48,248 bases of DNA from NCBI RefSeq assembly GCF_006539505.1, contig NZ_BJND01000068.1, positions 1-48,248 on the forward strand. The letters run 5' to 3'. The notes beneath the pieces are model-generated. The model saw nothing but the letters and a program-made list of their open reading frames with translations, was not told the DNA's origin and did not search any database. This document shows positions 1 to 7,538 of this stretch, one piece after another (position 1 is the stretch's first letter; every line of letters begins with the position of its first letter). The stretch comes from Streptomyces spinoverrucosus. GTDB taxonomy: Bacteria; Actinomycetota; Actinomycetes; Streptomycetales; Streptomycetaceae. Both the position numbers and the translations under genes were made by a program.

Positions 1-45
1 GCCGAGCTGCGGCAGGTCCTGACGGCGGTCCTGCACCGCCGCTGA
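1..45 (+). CDS. 3' end of an unidentified CDS (partial)
   Basis: The first 45 bases read as an open frame ending in TGA at 43-45, giving the tail AELRQVLTAVLHRR. A strong hairpin terminator follows 30 bases later, which supports this being a real gene end. The tail is too short to identify: an amphipathic Leu/Arg-rich helix end fits many families, including TetR-type regulators. Most of the gene lies outside the window. Confidence 0.4.
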   Translation, partial: AELRQVLTAVLHRR

Positions 46-74
46 ATCCGGCGAGATCCGACGGCTGACGAGTC

Positions 75-110
75 GAAGGCCACCCGCACCGGGCCGTGCG
101 GGTGGCCTTC
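75..110. terminator. Bidirectional rho-independent-like terminator
   Basis: A perfect 15-bp inverted repeat (75-89 with 96-110) encloses a 6-base loop. It lies between the tail of the rightward gene ending at 45 and the leftward gene ending at 135, so it can end both transcripts. There is no long U tract, as is usual in Streptomyces. Confidence 0.8.
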
Positions 111-134
111 GCCGTGTTCGGGGGCTTGCGGCCG

Positions 135-602
135 TCAGATCCGTACTTCGACCGTCTGCGCGATCCGGTCGTGCAGGCCGCGGCCGTCCCGGTCCCAGAT
201 CAGGGCGGGGACGGCGAGGCAGAGCAGGACCGTGCGGAGCAGGGCGCGGCCCGGGTGGACGGTACCGGTGCCGAGGGCGACCACGCGCAGACCGAAGAGG
301 CGCTTACCGGGGGTGACGCCGATCGTGCCGACGGTCAGGACGCTCATCACGAAGAAGATCAGCAGGGCCCAGTTGCCGGTCGTCTGGCCGTAGCCGTCCG
401 TGATCAAGCTGTATGCGATCATGAGGCACAGCCCCCAGTCCACGGCCAGCGCGCCGAGCCGCCGACCGGGGCGGGCGATCGAGCCCGGCCCCTCCTCGGG
501 CAGACCGAGCTGCTCGCCCCGGTAGCCGAAGTCCGCACCGGCGTCCTCCATGGCCGCGCGGGGGCCGGAGAGCCATGATCCGATTGCTTGCCTCTTGTCC
601 AC
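135..602 (-). CDS. RDD family membrane protein
   Basis: 155-residue protein with an RDD-type domain. The defining Arg and Asp residues appear in GRRLGALAVDWGL (about residues 46-58), followed by hydrophobic segments near 59-67 and 78-93, the conserved TPGKRLFGLRV loop (about 97-107) and a final RDGRGLHDRIAQT stretch. RDD proteins are small integral membrane proteins; transport roles have been proposed for some, but no substrate can be inferred here. The gene diverges from glnA with a 208-bp gap, and synteny beside glnA is common in Streptomyces. The ATG start lacks a strong Shine-Dalgarno site, so the N-terminus is moderately certain. Confidence 0.85.
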   Translation of the reverse strand: MDKRQAIGSWLSGPRAAMEDAGADFGYRGEQLGLPEEGPGSIARPGRRLGALAVDWGLCLMIAYSLITDGYGQTTGNWALLIFFVMSVLTVGTIGVTPGKRLFGLRVVALGTGTVHPGRALLRTVLLCLAVPALIWDRDGRGLHDRIAQTVEVRI

Positions 603-676
603 CCGACAAAGGTACTGCGCCCGGATTTGACCGGGGTACGCCGGGGTCGGTCCGCGTTACGGTGGAACGGAGCCGG

Positions 677-714
677 TTAACTTCTGCGAAACAAATGGGT
701 CACGCCCGAGAAAT
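677..714 (+). promoter_or_regulatory. GlnR double-box operator upstream of glnA
   Basis: Four half-sites with exact 6-base spacing are present: TTAAC (677), GAAAC (688), GTCAC (699) and GAAAT (710). They match the published actinobacterial GlnR consensus gTnAc-n6-GaAAc-n6-GtnAC-n6-GAAAc at 18 of 20 scored positions or better. The site lies about 96 bp before the glnA start, in the expected place for nitrogen-responsive control by GlnR. Confidence 0.88.
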
Positions 715-810
715 GACGCGTCCCTAGGGTCGAGGTCAGCGTGTGCCACCGCACTGGCCGCACGAACGAACTACCACCCCGGCGGGACGGTCGGGAGTAG
801 GAGGAGCTGG

Positions 811-2220
811 ATGTTCCAGAACGCCGACGAGGCCAAGAAGTTCATCGCGGACGAGGACGTCAAGTTCATCGACGTCCGCTTCTGCGACCTGCCGGGCGTC
901 ATGCAGCACTTCACGGTGCCCGTCGAGGCGTTCGACCCGGACGACGAGCTCGCCTTCGACGGATCCTCGATCCGCGGCTTCCAGGCCATTCACGAGTCCG
1001 ACATGGCCCTGCGCGCCGACCTGTCGACCGCCCGCGTGGACCCGTTCCGCCGCGACAAGACGCTCAACATCAACTTCTTCATCCACGACCCGATCACGGG
1101 CGAGCAGTACAGCCGTGACCCGCGCAACGTGGCGAAGAAGGCCGAGGCGTACCTGGCCTCCACCGGGATCGCCGACACCGCGTACTTCGGCCCGGAGGCC
1201 GAGTTCTACGTCTTCGACAGCGTCCGCTTCAAGACGTCCGAGAACGAGTCCTTCTACCACATCGACTCCGAGGCGGGCGCCTGGAACACCGGTGCGCTGG
1301 AGGACAACCGCGGTTACAAGGTCCGCTACAAGGGCGGTTACTTCCCGGTCCCGCCGGTCGACCACTTCGCCGACCTGCGCGCCGAGATCTCCCTGGAGCT
1401 GAACCGCGCCGGCCTCAAGGTCGAGCGCCAGCACCACGAGGTGGGCACCGCCGGCCAGGCCGAGATCAACTACAAGTTCAACACGCTGCTCGCCGCCGCC
1501 GACGACCTGCAGCTCTTCAAGTACATCGTGAAGAACGTCGCCTGGCGCAACGGCAAGACCGCGACGTTCATGCCGAAGCCGATCTTCGGTGACAACGGCT
1601 CGGGCATGCACGTCCACCAGTCGCTGTGGAGCAACGGCGACCCGCTGTTCTACGACGAGCAGGGCTACGCCGGCCTGTCGGACACCGCCCGCTACTACAT
1701 CGGCGGCATCCTCCGGCACGCTCCGTCACTGCTCGCCTTCACCAACCCGACGGTGAACTCGTACCACCGCCTGGTCCCGGGCTTCGAGGCGCCGGTCAAC
1801 CTGGTGTACTCGCAGCGCAACCGCTCCGCCGCGATGCGTATCCCGATCACGGGCTCCAACCCGAAGGCCAAGCGCGTCGAGTTCCGCGCCCCGGACTCCT
1901 CCGGCAACCCGTACCTGGCGTTCTCCGCCCTGCTCCTCGCGGGTCTGGACGGCATCAAGAACAAGATCGAGCCGGCCGAGCCGATCGACAAGGACCTCTA
2001 CGAGCTCGCCCCCGAGGAGCACGCGGGCGTCCCGCAGGTCCCGACCTCCCTCCCGGCCGTCCTCGACTCCCTGGAGGCCGACCACGAGTTCCTCCTCCAG
2101 GGCGACGTCTTCACGCCGGACCTGATCGAGACGTGGATCGACTACAAGCGCACGAACGAGATCGCCCCGCTGCAGCTGCGTCCGCACCCGCACGAGTTCG
2201 AGCTCTACTTCGACGTGTGA
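811..2220 (+). CDS. glnA: Glutamine synthetase type I (GSI)
   Basis: 469-residue cytosolic enzyme, the normal GSI length, that makes glutamine from glutamate, ammonia and ATP as a dodecamer. Visible family signatures are FDGSSIRGF (about residue 49), the metal-binding FGPEAEFYVFD, the nucleotide-site region FMPKPIFGDNGSGMHVHQS, and NRSAAMRIP near the C-terminal active site. DKDLYEL contains Tyr397 (codon 1999-2001), the position modified by GlnE adenylylation in GSI-beta enzymes. The start is fixed by AGGAGGAG at 799-806, five bases before ATG. A GlnR double box lies upstream and a perfect hairpin follows the stop, so the gene is probably monocistronic. glnE is in the same window (39.3-42.3 kb). 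Confidence 0.98.
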   Translation: MFQNADEAKKFIADEDVKFIDVRFCDLPGVMQHFTVPVEAFDPDDELAFDGSSIRGFQAIHESDMALRADLSTARVDPFRRDKTLNINFFIHDPITGEQYSRDPRNVAKKAEAYLASTGIADTAYFGPEAEFYVFDSVRFKTSENESFYHIDSEAGAWNTGALEDNRGYKVRYKGGYFPVPPVDHFADLRAEISLELNRAGLKVERQHHEVGTAGQAEINYKFNTLLAAADDLQLFKYIVKNVAWRNGKTATFMPKPIFGDNGSGMHVHQSLWSNGDPLFYDEQGYAGLSDTARYYIGGILRHAPSLLAFTNPTVNSYHRLVPGFEAPVNLVYSQRNRSAAMRIPITGSNPKAKRVEFRAPDSSGNPYLAFSALLLAGLDGIKNKIEPAEPIDKDLYELAPEEHAGVPQVPTSLPAVLDSLEADHEFLLQGDVFTPDLIETWIDYKRTNEIAPLQLRPHPHEFELYFDV

Positions 2221-2239
2221 TCGACGCCTGAGATGCGAT

Positions 2240-2275
2240 GAGGGCCGCCACCTGGTACTTCGGGTGGCGGCCCTC
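2240..2275. terminator. glnA terminator hairpin
   Basis: A perfect 13-bp inverted repeat (2240-2252 with 2263-2275) around a 10-base loop starts 20 bases after the glnA stop. It also lies just beyond the stop of the convergent gene ending at 2314, so it probably works in both directions. Confidence 0.85.
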
Positions 2276-2313
2276 GGGCTTTCGCCCCCGGTCCCGTGGA
2301 GTCGCTACTGCCT

Positions 2314-2571
2314 TCAGCGGACCACGATCACGACGGGAACGTTGCCGAAGTGGTTGAAGGGGTTGTAGAACCCGTAGCCGCCGAAGAAACCCCCGTAGCC
2401 GAACCGGTGCCGGTCGTGGCCCCACCAGTCGTCATCGCCCCAGTTCGCGGGAACGTTGGTCGTGGTGGTGGCTGCCGATGCCGTGCCGGCTGTGCCGATC
2501 GCGGCGCCACTGGCCATCAGTACGGCGATGGCGGACATCGCGAAGAGACGCCGAGCGCGTGGTGCTTTCAT
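2314..2571 (-). CDS. Small secreted Gly/Trp/aromatic-rich protein
   Basis: 85-residue protein of unknown function. It begins MKAPRARRLFAMSAIAVLMA, a classical Sec signal, with a likely cut after the ASA motif near residue 34. The mature part is only about 50 residues and unusually rich in Trp, Asp, Gly, Phe and Tyr (GDDDWWGHDRHRFGYGG, then YGFYNPFNHFG), ending in VPVVIVVR. A longer frame runs upstream to 2661, but the ATG at 2571 has a purine-rich GGAAGGAAGG site before it and is the only start that places the signal peptide first. There are no Cys residues in the mature part, so it is not a chaplin. A structural or surface-active role is possible but untested. Confidence 0.75.
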   Translation of the reverse strand: MKAPRARRLFAMSAIAVLMASGAAIGTAGTASAATTTTNVPANWGDDDWWGHDRHRFGYGGFFGGYGFYNPFNHFGNVPVVIVVR

Positions 2572-2752
2572 GAAGAAACCTTCCTTCCATCCCAGCGTGC
2601 GGGGCACGAGCCGGACGGATGGCCGCGGATGCGGCTTACTGAAAAAGGCTAAGCCCGCCACCGATCATTCGGCATCCTGAACGGGCTTCCCAGGAGTCCC
2701 GCGCACGGGGGATGATCGACCCGGAAACTGTTGTTCGAGAGAGGTAACGGGG

Positions 2753-3013
2753 ATGCCCGAACGGGACGACGCCGAGAGAGAGTTCGACCTCAAGTGGGCG
2801 GACAACGCCGAGCACAAGGAGCCCTCCGCCCGGGCCCGGATGCTCGCGGCGCGCTGGAAGCACAATCCGCCCGGGCCGGTGCCGTTCCGGGCGGAACCGG
2901 AAGGGCAGCGGGCGCCGCGGCGGTCGTCGTGGATATCGACGGCCGTGGTGCTGGGGTGTGTGGCCGCGTTGATCGTATTGATCGGCTACATCAACTTCCG
3001 GGCGCCCTACTGA
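2753..3013 (+). CDS. Small single-pass membrane protein, function unknown
   Basis: 86 residues. The first ~58 are hydrophilic and highly charged (MPERDDAEREFDLKW, then several Arg residues before RRSSW). One hydrophobic helix follows (about residues 60-80, STAVVLGCVAALIVLIGYI), and the protein ends NFRAPY. The arrangement suggests a cytoplasmic N-terminus and a membrane-anchored C-terminus. The start ATG is preceded by GAGAGAGGTAACGGGG. The 181-bp region before it also holds the start of the divergent small secreted gene. No known family is recognised with certainty. Confidence 0.72.
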   Translation: MPERDDAEREFDLKWADNAEHKEPSARARMLAARWKHNPPGPVPFRAEPEGQRAPRRSSWISTAVVLGCVAALIVLIGYINFRAPY

Positions 3014-3111
3014 TCCTTTGCCGGTCCTGGGACTGATCACGACCGCTTCATGGGGTGGGGCGGGTGCACACTGGGCAGTGGGACGAGTGCCTGAGCGCAG
3101 GATGGTGTTCC

Positions 3112-4026
3112 ATGCACAGCCGCTTCCGGAGTGACCCGAAGCTGACCGCGCGGATGACGGTCACGCTCTTTCTGCTCGGATTGTTGTACGTGGCGTTCGT
3201 AGCCGCGTTGATCGTGTTGCTGAAGTCCTGGGTGCTGGTCGTGGTGATCGCGGCGGCGCTGCTGGGCGCGCAGTACTGGTTCTCCGACCGGATCGCGCTC
3301 TACGCGATGCGTGGCCGGGTCGTGGAGCGGGAGGAGTATCCGGAGCTGCACGGCGTGGTCGACCGGTTGTGTGCGGTGGCGGACATGCCCAAGCCGGTGG
3401 TCGCCGTCTCCGATATGGACATGCCGAACGCGTTCGCGACCGGCCGGAACCCCGACAACGCCGTGGTCTGCGTGACCACCGGCCTGCTGCGGCGGCTGGA
3501 GCCGGCGGAGCTGGAGGGGGTGCTCGCGCACGAGCTGTCGCACGTGGCGCACAAGGACGTCGCCGTGATCACGATCGCCTCGTTCCTCGGCGTGATCGCG
3601 GGGCTGATCGTGCGGTTCGCCTTCTACTCGCAGCTCTTCGGCGGCGGGCGGCGCGACCAGAACACCGCTGTGATCTTCATGGGGGTCATGGGCGTCTCCG
3701 CCGCCGTCTACGCGATCAGCTTCCTGCTGATCAGGGCGCTGTCGCGGTACCGGGAGCTGGCGGCCGACCGGGCGGCGGCGCTGCTGACCGGACGGCCGTC
3801 GATGCTGGCGTCGGCGCTCACCAAGGTGACCGGGGACATCGCGCGGATCCCGACGAAGGACCTGCGGACCGCGCAGGCTTTCAACGCCTTCTACTTCACG
3901 CCGGCGTTTGGCCGTGGTTCGGATGTCGCACGGCTGTTCTCCACCCACCCGAGCCTGGAGCAGCGGCTCGAACAACTGGGCCGGATCTCCGCCGAGTTGG
4001 GCGAGGCGACTCCCGGAAAGGCGTGA
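3112..4026 (+). CDS. htpX: HtpX-type zinc metalloprotease (M48)
   Basis: Integral membrane metalloprotease of about 304 residues, predicted to degrade damaged membrane proteins. Two N-terminal membrane helices (about residues 14-34 and 38-56) precede the HExxH motif HELSH, with His140, Glu141 and His144. The third zinc ligand is expected in the later RELAADRAA segment, as in other HtpX proteins. Two more hydrophobic segments lie between them. The frame remains open to 3055, but ATG 3112 has AGGATGG upstream and starts at the conserved basic MHSRFRSDPKLTARM. The next gene, pspAB, starts 2 bases after the stop, so the two are co-transcribed and probably translationally linked. The pairing points to membrane stress quality control. 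Confidence 0.93.
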   Translation: MHSRFRSDPKLTARMTVTLFLLGLLYVAFVAALIVLLKSWVLVVVIAAALLGAQYWFSDRIALYAMRGRVVEREEYPELHGVVDRLCAVADMPKPVVAVSDMDMPNAFATGRNPDNAVVCVTTGLLRRLEPAELEGVLAHELSHVAHKDVAVITIASFLGVIAGLIVRFAFYSQLFGGGRRDQNTAVIFMGVMGVSAAVYAISFLLIRALSRYRELAADRAAALLTGRPSMLASALTKVTGDIARIPTKDLRTAQAFNAFYFTPAFGRGSDVARLFSTHPSLEQRLEQLGRISAELGEATPGKA

Positions 4027-4028
4027 GC

Positions 4029-4613
4029 ATGGGATTGCTGGACATCCTGCTCGGTCGTACGAAGCCGGTCGTACCCGATCTCGATCAGCTGTTCGCGCTG
4101 CCCTCGGCGGCGGTGACGCTGGAGGCGGCGGCGTCCTTCACGCCGACCGGGCACGGCGCGGTGTGCTTCGCGACGGTCGAGGGGGCCGCGTTCGACCAGA
4201 CGCACCGGGAGGTGCGGGCGCTGCTGGACGCGGACACCGAGCGGACCGGGCCGCCGGTGGAGCTGGAGCGGGACGCGTACGGGTACTCCTGGCTGGTGTC
4301 CCGCCGGGCCCCCGACGAGCTGTCGCTGCTCGTCAACGATCTGCACGCGGTGAACAGCTCCATGGAGATCAACGGTTTCGGGCCGCAGCTGCTGTGCTCG
4401 CTGGCCGGTTTCCGGGACGATGCGGGGCGATCGCTCGCGCTGGTCTATCTCTACAAACGCGGCACCTTCTACCCGTTCGCGCCGCTGCCCGGTACGGGGC
4501 AGCGGCGCGACAACGCGCTGGAGCTTCAGGTGAAGGCCGCGCTGGCGGGTGATCTGCGGATCGAACAGGATCTGGGACGGTGGTTTCCCGTGTGGGGTGC
4601 GCCGGGGCTCTGA
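4029..4613 (+). CDS. pspAB: PspA-associated protein PspAB
   Basis: 194-residue soluble protein starting MGLLDILLGRTKPVVPDLD, the characteristic N-terminus of the actinobacterial PspAB family, and ending WFPVWGAPGL. No catalytic motif is visible; the body is mixed alpha/beta. It lies 2 bases downstream of htpX, an arrangement well known for this family. The name reflects association with the phage-shock/membrane-integrity system, but the molecular role is not established. ATG 4029 sits immediately after the htpX stop; the Shine-Dalgarno sequence lies inside the htpX end (CCGGAAAGGCG). Confidence 0.9.
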   Translation: MGLLDILLGRTKPVVPDLDQLFALPSAAVTLEAAASFTPTGHGAVCFATVEGAAFDQTHREVRALLDADTERTGPPVELERDAYGYSWLVSRRAPDELSLLVNDLHAVNSSMEINGFGPQLLCSLAGFRDDAGRSLALVYLYKRGTFYPFAPLPGTGQRRDNALELQVKAALAGDLRIEQDLGRWFPVWGAPGL

Positions 4614-4646
4614 GCCGACCTACTTGCCCCGCCCCACTTGCCCGTC

Positions 4647-4928
4647 CTACTTGCTCCGCTCCCGCTCCTGACGGCGGGACTCCAGCGGCCGCTCGCGGCG
4701 GTAGCGGCGCTCCCACTTGGCCTGCTGGTCGCGGCGGTCGCGGTATGCCTTGTAGGTCGTGGGCGCGGGCCCGGGCGACGAGGGGGTCGAGGTCGACGAT
4801 GTCGAGGACGCGTCGCGCCCGTACTGCACGTAGAGGAAGAGCAGGGCGACGGCGGCGAGCCAGTAGAGGTGGTTTCCGAATCCCAGGACGACCAGGACGA
4901 CCGTCCCGGAGATGATGATGGTGCCCAT
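4647..4928 (-). CDS. Small membrane protein with basic coiled tail
   Basis: 93 residues. Two adjacent hydrophobic segments (about residues 3-16 and 19-36) are followed by a Ser/Thr/Pro linker and a strongly basic C-terminus (KAYRDRRDQQAKWERRYRR, then ERSK) likely to face the cytoplasm. The frame extends to 5477, but that extension lies opposite the gene at 5032; ATG 4928 has CAGGGAG upstream and begins the membrane segment directly. It converges on pspAB (33-bp gap) and diverges from the winged-helix gene. Function unknown. Confidence 0.78.
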   Translation of the reverse strand: MGTIIISGTVVLVVLGFGNHLYWLAAVALLFLYVQYGRDASSTSSTSTPSSPGPAPTTYKAYRDRRDQQAKWERRYRRERPLESRRQERERSK

Positions 4929-5031
4929 GACGGGACTCCCTGGGAGGTGTGTTCTTCGGTGCACCGAGAGTAGCGCCGGGGATATGGGGGGCCGCATCTT
5001 CTTTTTCGTGAGGTTACGAGTGGAGGCCGGG

Positions 5032-6222
5032 ATGGGTGTTGCGGGGTTGCCGTACGTCGGGGTGGTGGAGCGGCGGGCTCGGGTGGCGGTGCGGCATCGG
5101 CTGGCGGTGGGGGCGCGGGCCGGACGGCCCGAGGAGGTCGCCGACGCGCTGGTCGCGCTGCACGGTACGGATCCCGCGACCGTGCATCTGGCGGTGGGGG
5201 CGCGGCTGGCGGAGGCCGCGGGGACCGTGGCGGAGACCGGGCGGGCGTTGTACGGGGAGCGGACGCTGGTGCGGATGCACGGCATGCGGCACACCGTGTT
5301 CGTGTTTCCGACCGAGCTGACCGCCGTGGTGCACGCCTCGACGGGGCTCGCGGTGGCCGCGCGGGAGCGGGCCTCGTTGGTCAAGGACATGGCCAAGGCG
5401 GGGGCGCCGGACGCGGCCTGGCTGAAGGAGGTCGAGGAGTCGACGCTGGCCGTGCTCGGGCGGCGCGGGGAGGCCACGGCGGCCGAACTCGCCGGGGAGG
5501 AGCCGCGGTTGCGGGAGCAGTTCGCGTATGCCGCCGGGAAGAGCTACGAGGGCGTCCACACCGTGTCGACCCGGCTGCTGCGGGTGCTGGGCCTGGAGGG
5601 GAAGGTCGTACGGGGGCGGCCGCTCGGCTCGTGGACGTCGAGTCAGTTCCGCTGGGCGCTGGCGCCCGAGCATCCGGAGCTGGACATCGCCGAGGCGCAG
5701 GCCGCGCTGCTGCGCCGCTGGCTGACGGCGTGCGGGCCGGCGACCGAGGCCGACCTCAAGTGGTGGACGGGGTGGCGGGTGACCGAGGTCCGTAGAGCGC
5801 TGGCCGCGATCGGGGCGCAGGAGGTGCGGCTGGACGAGGGCACGGGGTACGTCGTCGAGGGCGACGTCGAGCCGGTGGCGGGGCCGGTCGAGCCGTGGGC
5901 CGCGCTGCTGCCGGCCCTCGACCCCACGGCGATGGCCCGGCAGCACCGCGACTGGTTCCTCGCGCCCGAGCTGCGGCCCGCCCTGTTCGACCGCAGCGGC
6001 AACGTCGGGCCGACGGTGTGGTGGGACGGACGGGTCGTGGGCGGCTGGGCCCAGCGGGCCGACGGGGAGATCGTGTGGCGGGTGCTGGAGGAGAAGGGCG
6101 TGGGCCGGGATGCGCTCACGGCGATCGAGGGGGAGGTGGAGCGGCTGCGGCAGTGGGTGGGGGCGACCAGGATCACGCCGCGGTTCCGGACGCCGTTGGA
6201 GCGGGAGTTGGCGGTGGGGTGA
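5032..6222 (+). CDS. Winged-helix AlkZ/YcaQ-like (HTH_42) protein
   Basis: 396-residue cytosolic protein of the winged-helix DNA-binding (HTH_42) superfamily, which includes the DNA glycosylases AlkZ and YcaQ that unhook interstrand crosslinks. Family features are the N-terminal segment around VADALVALHGTDPATVHL (about residues 36-53), a long central helical domain, and the C-terminal region around LDPTAMARQHRDW and GPTVWWDGRVVGGWA. Where AlkZ-type enzymes carry the catalytic Q-x-Q (or Q-x-D) before DP, this protein has H-G-T, so glycosylase activity is doubtful. The start is set by GGAGG at 5022-5026. The gene stands alone and faces away from the small membrane protein. It could be an inactive relative, a variant glycosylase or a DNA-binding protein. 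Confidence 0.85.
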   Translation: MGVAGLPYVGVVERRARVAVRHRLAVGARAGRPEEVADALVALHGTDPATVHLAVGARLAEAAGTVAETGRALYGERTLVRMHGMRHTVFVFPTELTAVVHASTGLAVAARERASLVKDMAKAGAPDAAWLKEVEESTLAVLGRRGEATAAELAGEEPRLREQFAYAAGKSYEGVHTVSTRLLRVLGLEGKVVRGRPLGSWTSSQFRWALAPEHPELDIAEAQAALLRRWLTACGPATEADLKWWTGWRVTEVRRALAAIGAQEVRLDEGTGYVVEGDVEPVAGPVEPWAALLPALDPTAMARQHRDWFLAPELRPALFDRSGNVGPTVWWDGRVVGGWAQRADGEIVWRVLEEKGVGRDALTAIEGEVERLRQWVGATRITPRFRTPLERELAVG

Positions 6223-6574
6223 GGGGGAGCCGCCGGGCATCACAGAGGTGCGCCGGACGACGCCGGACCGCGCGGGCCGACAGGTGCGCCGGGTGCCGCC
6301 GCGAACCGTTCGCACCCGGCGCGACGAGCGAACCGCGTGAGCGGGGCGGACGCACCGCGCGACATACCGACAGCGTGAGCCGACACACCCCGCGGCACAG
6401 GACCGAGCGCGATGAGCGGATGCGCGGTGCACCGCGAGCGGACTTGAGTGGGCGAGCGCGCCCCGTACCGCTGGAAACGAGCGGGGCGAGAGCCTGCGTC
6501 GGGTGGTACGAGGCCAGGCGGGCCGAGATGTGCGCCGGGCGCCGCCGACGACCGTGCGGCGCCCGGCGACCGGC
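6223..6574. repeat. 352-bp non-coding stretch with two related hairpins
   Basis: No convincing gene is present; the frames here are short and lack starts with ribosome sites. Two GC-rich hairpins resemble each other in sequence and surroundings. The first has 11-bp arms 6286-6296 and 6312-6322, the second 13-bp arms 6533-6545 and 6556-6568. Both are preceded by CGGGCCGA and contain GTGCGCCGGG. This suggests a diverged local duplication. Confidence 0.55.
6533..6568 (-). terminator. Terminator of the leftward small gene
   Basis: A perfect 13-bp inverted repeat with a 10-base loop begins 6 bases beyond the stop codon at 6575, so it is well placed to end the leftward transcript. Confidence 0.7.
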
Positions 6575-6889
6575 TCACCGTGTGTAGCGCAGCAGCGCCC
6601 GCACCATGTGGCACGTCGTGTCGGACGGCGGGTGGACGCCGATGACTTCCGCGGTGTCGCGGATCGTCTCGTTGCGTGCCTGGTTCGGCACGTACACCCC
6701 CGAGTCGAGCAGCGCGATCGCAAGGCGCATGGCCTTGAGCCGGCGGTTGTGCGAGATGTACCACTCACGCGGACGCCCCGGCGGCAACGGCCGCTTCTCC
6801 ACGGGTGCGTAGGGAAGGTCGAGCAGGACGGGGCGCTTCGCGGTGGACTGGGTCGGCAACGGCTTCGGCTTCAGTGCGGCAGCGGGCAC
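6575..6889 (-). CDS. Conserved small protein, function unknown
   Basis: About 104 residues, Pro-rich at the front (PLPTQSTAKRPVLLDLPYAP) and helical at the back, with Arg/Asn-rich segments (REWYISHNRRLKAMRLAIA; ARNETIRDTAEVIG). No membrane segment, signal peptide or catalytic motif is visible. AGGAGG lies directly against an ATG at 6895 but six bases before an in-frame GTG at 6889, so the GTG is the better start; a third, upstream ATG at 7099 has no ribosome site. The helical C-terminus with many Arg residues could bind nucleic acid or a protein partner, but this is only a guess. Confidence 0.7.
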   Translation of the reverse strand: MPAAALKPKPLPTQSTAKRPVLLDLPYAPVEKRPLPPGRPREWYISHNRRLKAMRLAIALLDSGVYVPNQARNETIRDTAEVIGVHPPSDTTCHMVRALLRYTR

Positions 6890-7067
6890 AGGCATCCTCC
6901 TGTCGCGGTCAGGGCGCCGACCGGACACTCCGGCGACACCCTCGAACACTGCTTCTATTCTACTGGCCCCCACTGACAAAAGCCCCTGGCCACAAGGGCG
7001 TTCGGGGGTGCAGTGACACACGTGGAAGACGGGTTTTCGGGGCCGGCCGACGGCGTACCGTGGCCGC

Positions 7068-7427
7068 ATGGAAATCTGGATCAACCCCGCCTGCTCCAAG
7101 TGCCGCAGCGCCGTGAAACTGCTCGACGCCGAGGGCGCCGACTACACCGTCCGCCGTTATCTGGAGGACGTACCGACCGAGGACGAGATCCGCGACGTAC
7201 TCGACCGTCTGGGCCTGGAGCCCTGGGAGATCACGCGGACCCAGGAGGCCGTGGCCAAGGAGCTCGGCCTGAAGGAGTGGCCGCGCGACGCCGCCGCTCG
7301 CGATCGCTGGGTGACCGCCCTCGCCGAGCACCCCAAGCTCATCCAACGGCCCATCATCACCGCGGACGACGGCACCGCGGTCGTCGCCCGCAGCGACGAG
7401 GCCGTACGGGACGCGCTGTCCCGCTAG
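7068..7427 (+). CDS. ArsC/Spx-family thioredoxin-fold reductase
   Basis: 119-residue cytosolic protein of the ArsC family. The N-terminal motif INPACSKCRSA has Cys9 at the arsenate-reductase catalytic position and a second Cys at 12, giving a CxxC pair. The conserved RPII segment (HPKLIQRPII, about residues 89-98) follows the family pattern for the C-terminal Arg. Classical glutaredoxin-linked ArsC enzymes reduce arsenate to arsenite, but related proteins (Spx, YffB) do not, and the CxxC is more Spx-like. No ars operon genes (arsB, arsR) lie nearby, so the arsenate role is uncertain. It is single, with no strong Shine-Dalgarno site, and might be leaderless or nearly so. Confidence 0.85.
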   Translation: MEIWINPACSKCRSAVKLLDAEGADYTVRRYLEDVPTEDEIRDVLDRLGLEPWEITRTQEAVAKELGLKEWPRDAAARDRWVTALAEHPKLIQRPIITADDGTAVVARSDEAVRDALSR

Positions 7428-7538
7428 CAACTCCCCTGTGACGCACGACACTTCAACGTACTCCTGTAACCACTGAGTAACCTCGTTCGGGATCTCGTAC
7501 ATAGCGGCGTACGCTCCCCGACCTCTCAGGAGGCGCGC

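Noticed and set aside
2572..2752. Possible riboswitch upstream of the small secreted protein
   Set aside because: The region has some paired segments, but I could not find conserved motifs of the ydaO or other known riboswitch classes.
7068..7427. An arsenic resistance locus
   Set aside because: The ArsC-like gene stands alone without arsR, arsB or acr3, and its CxxC resembles Spx-type relatives.
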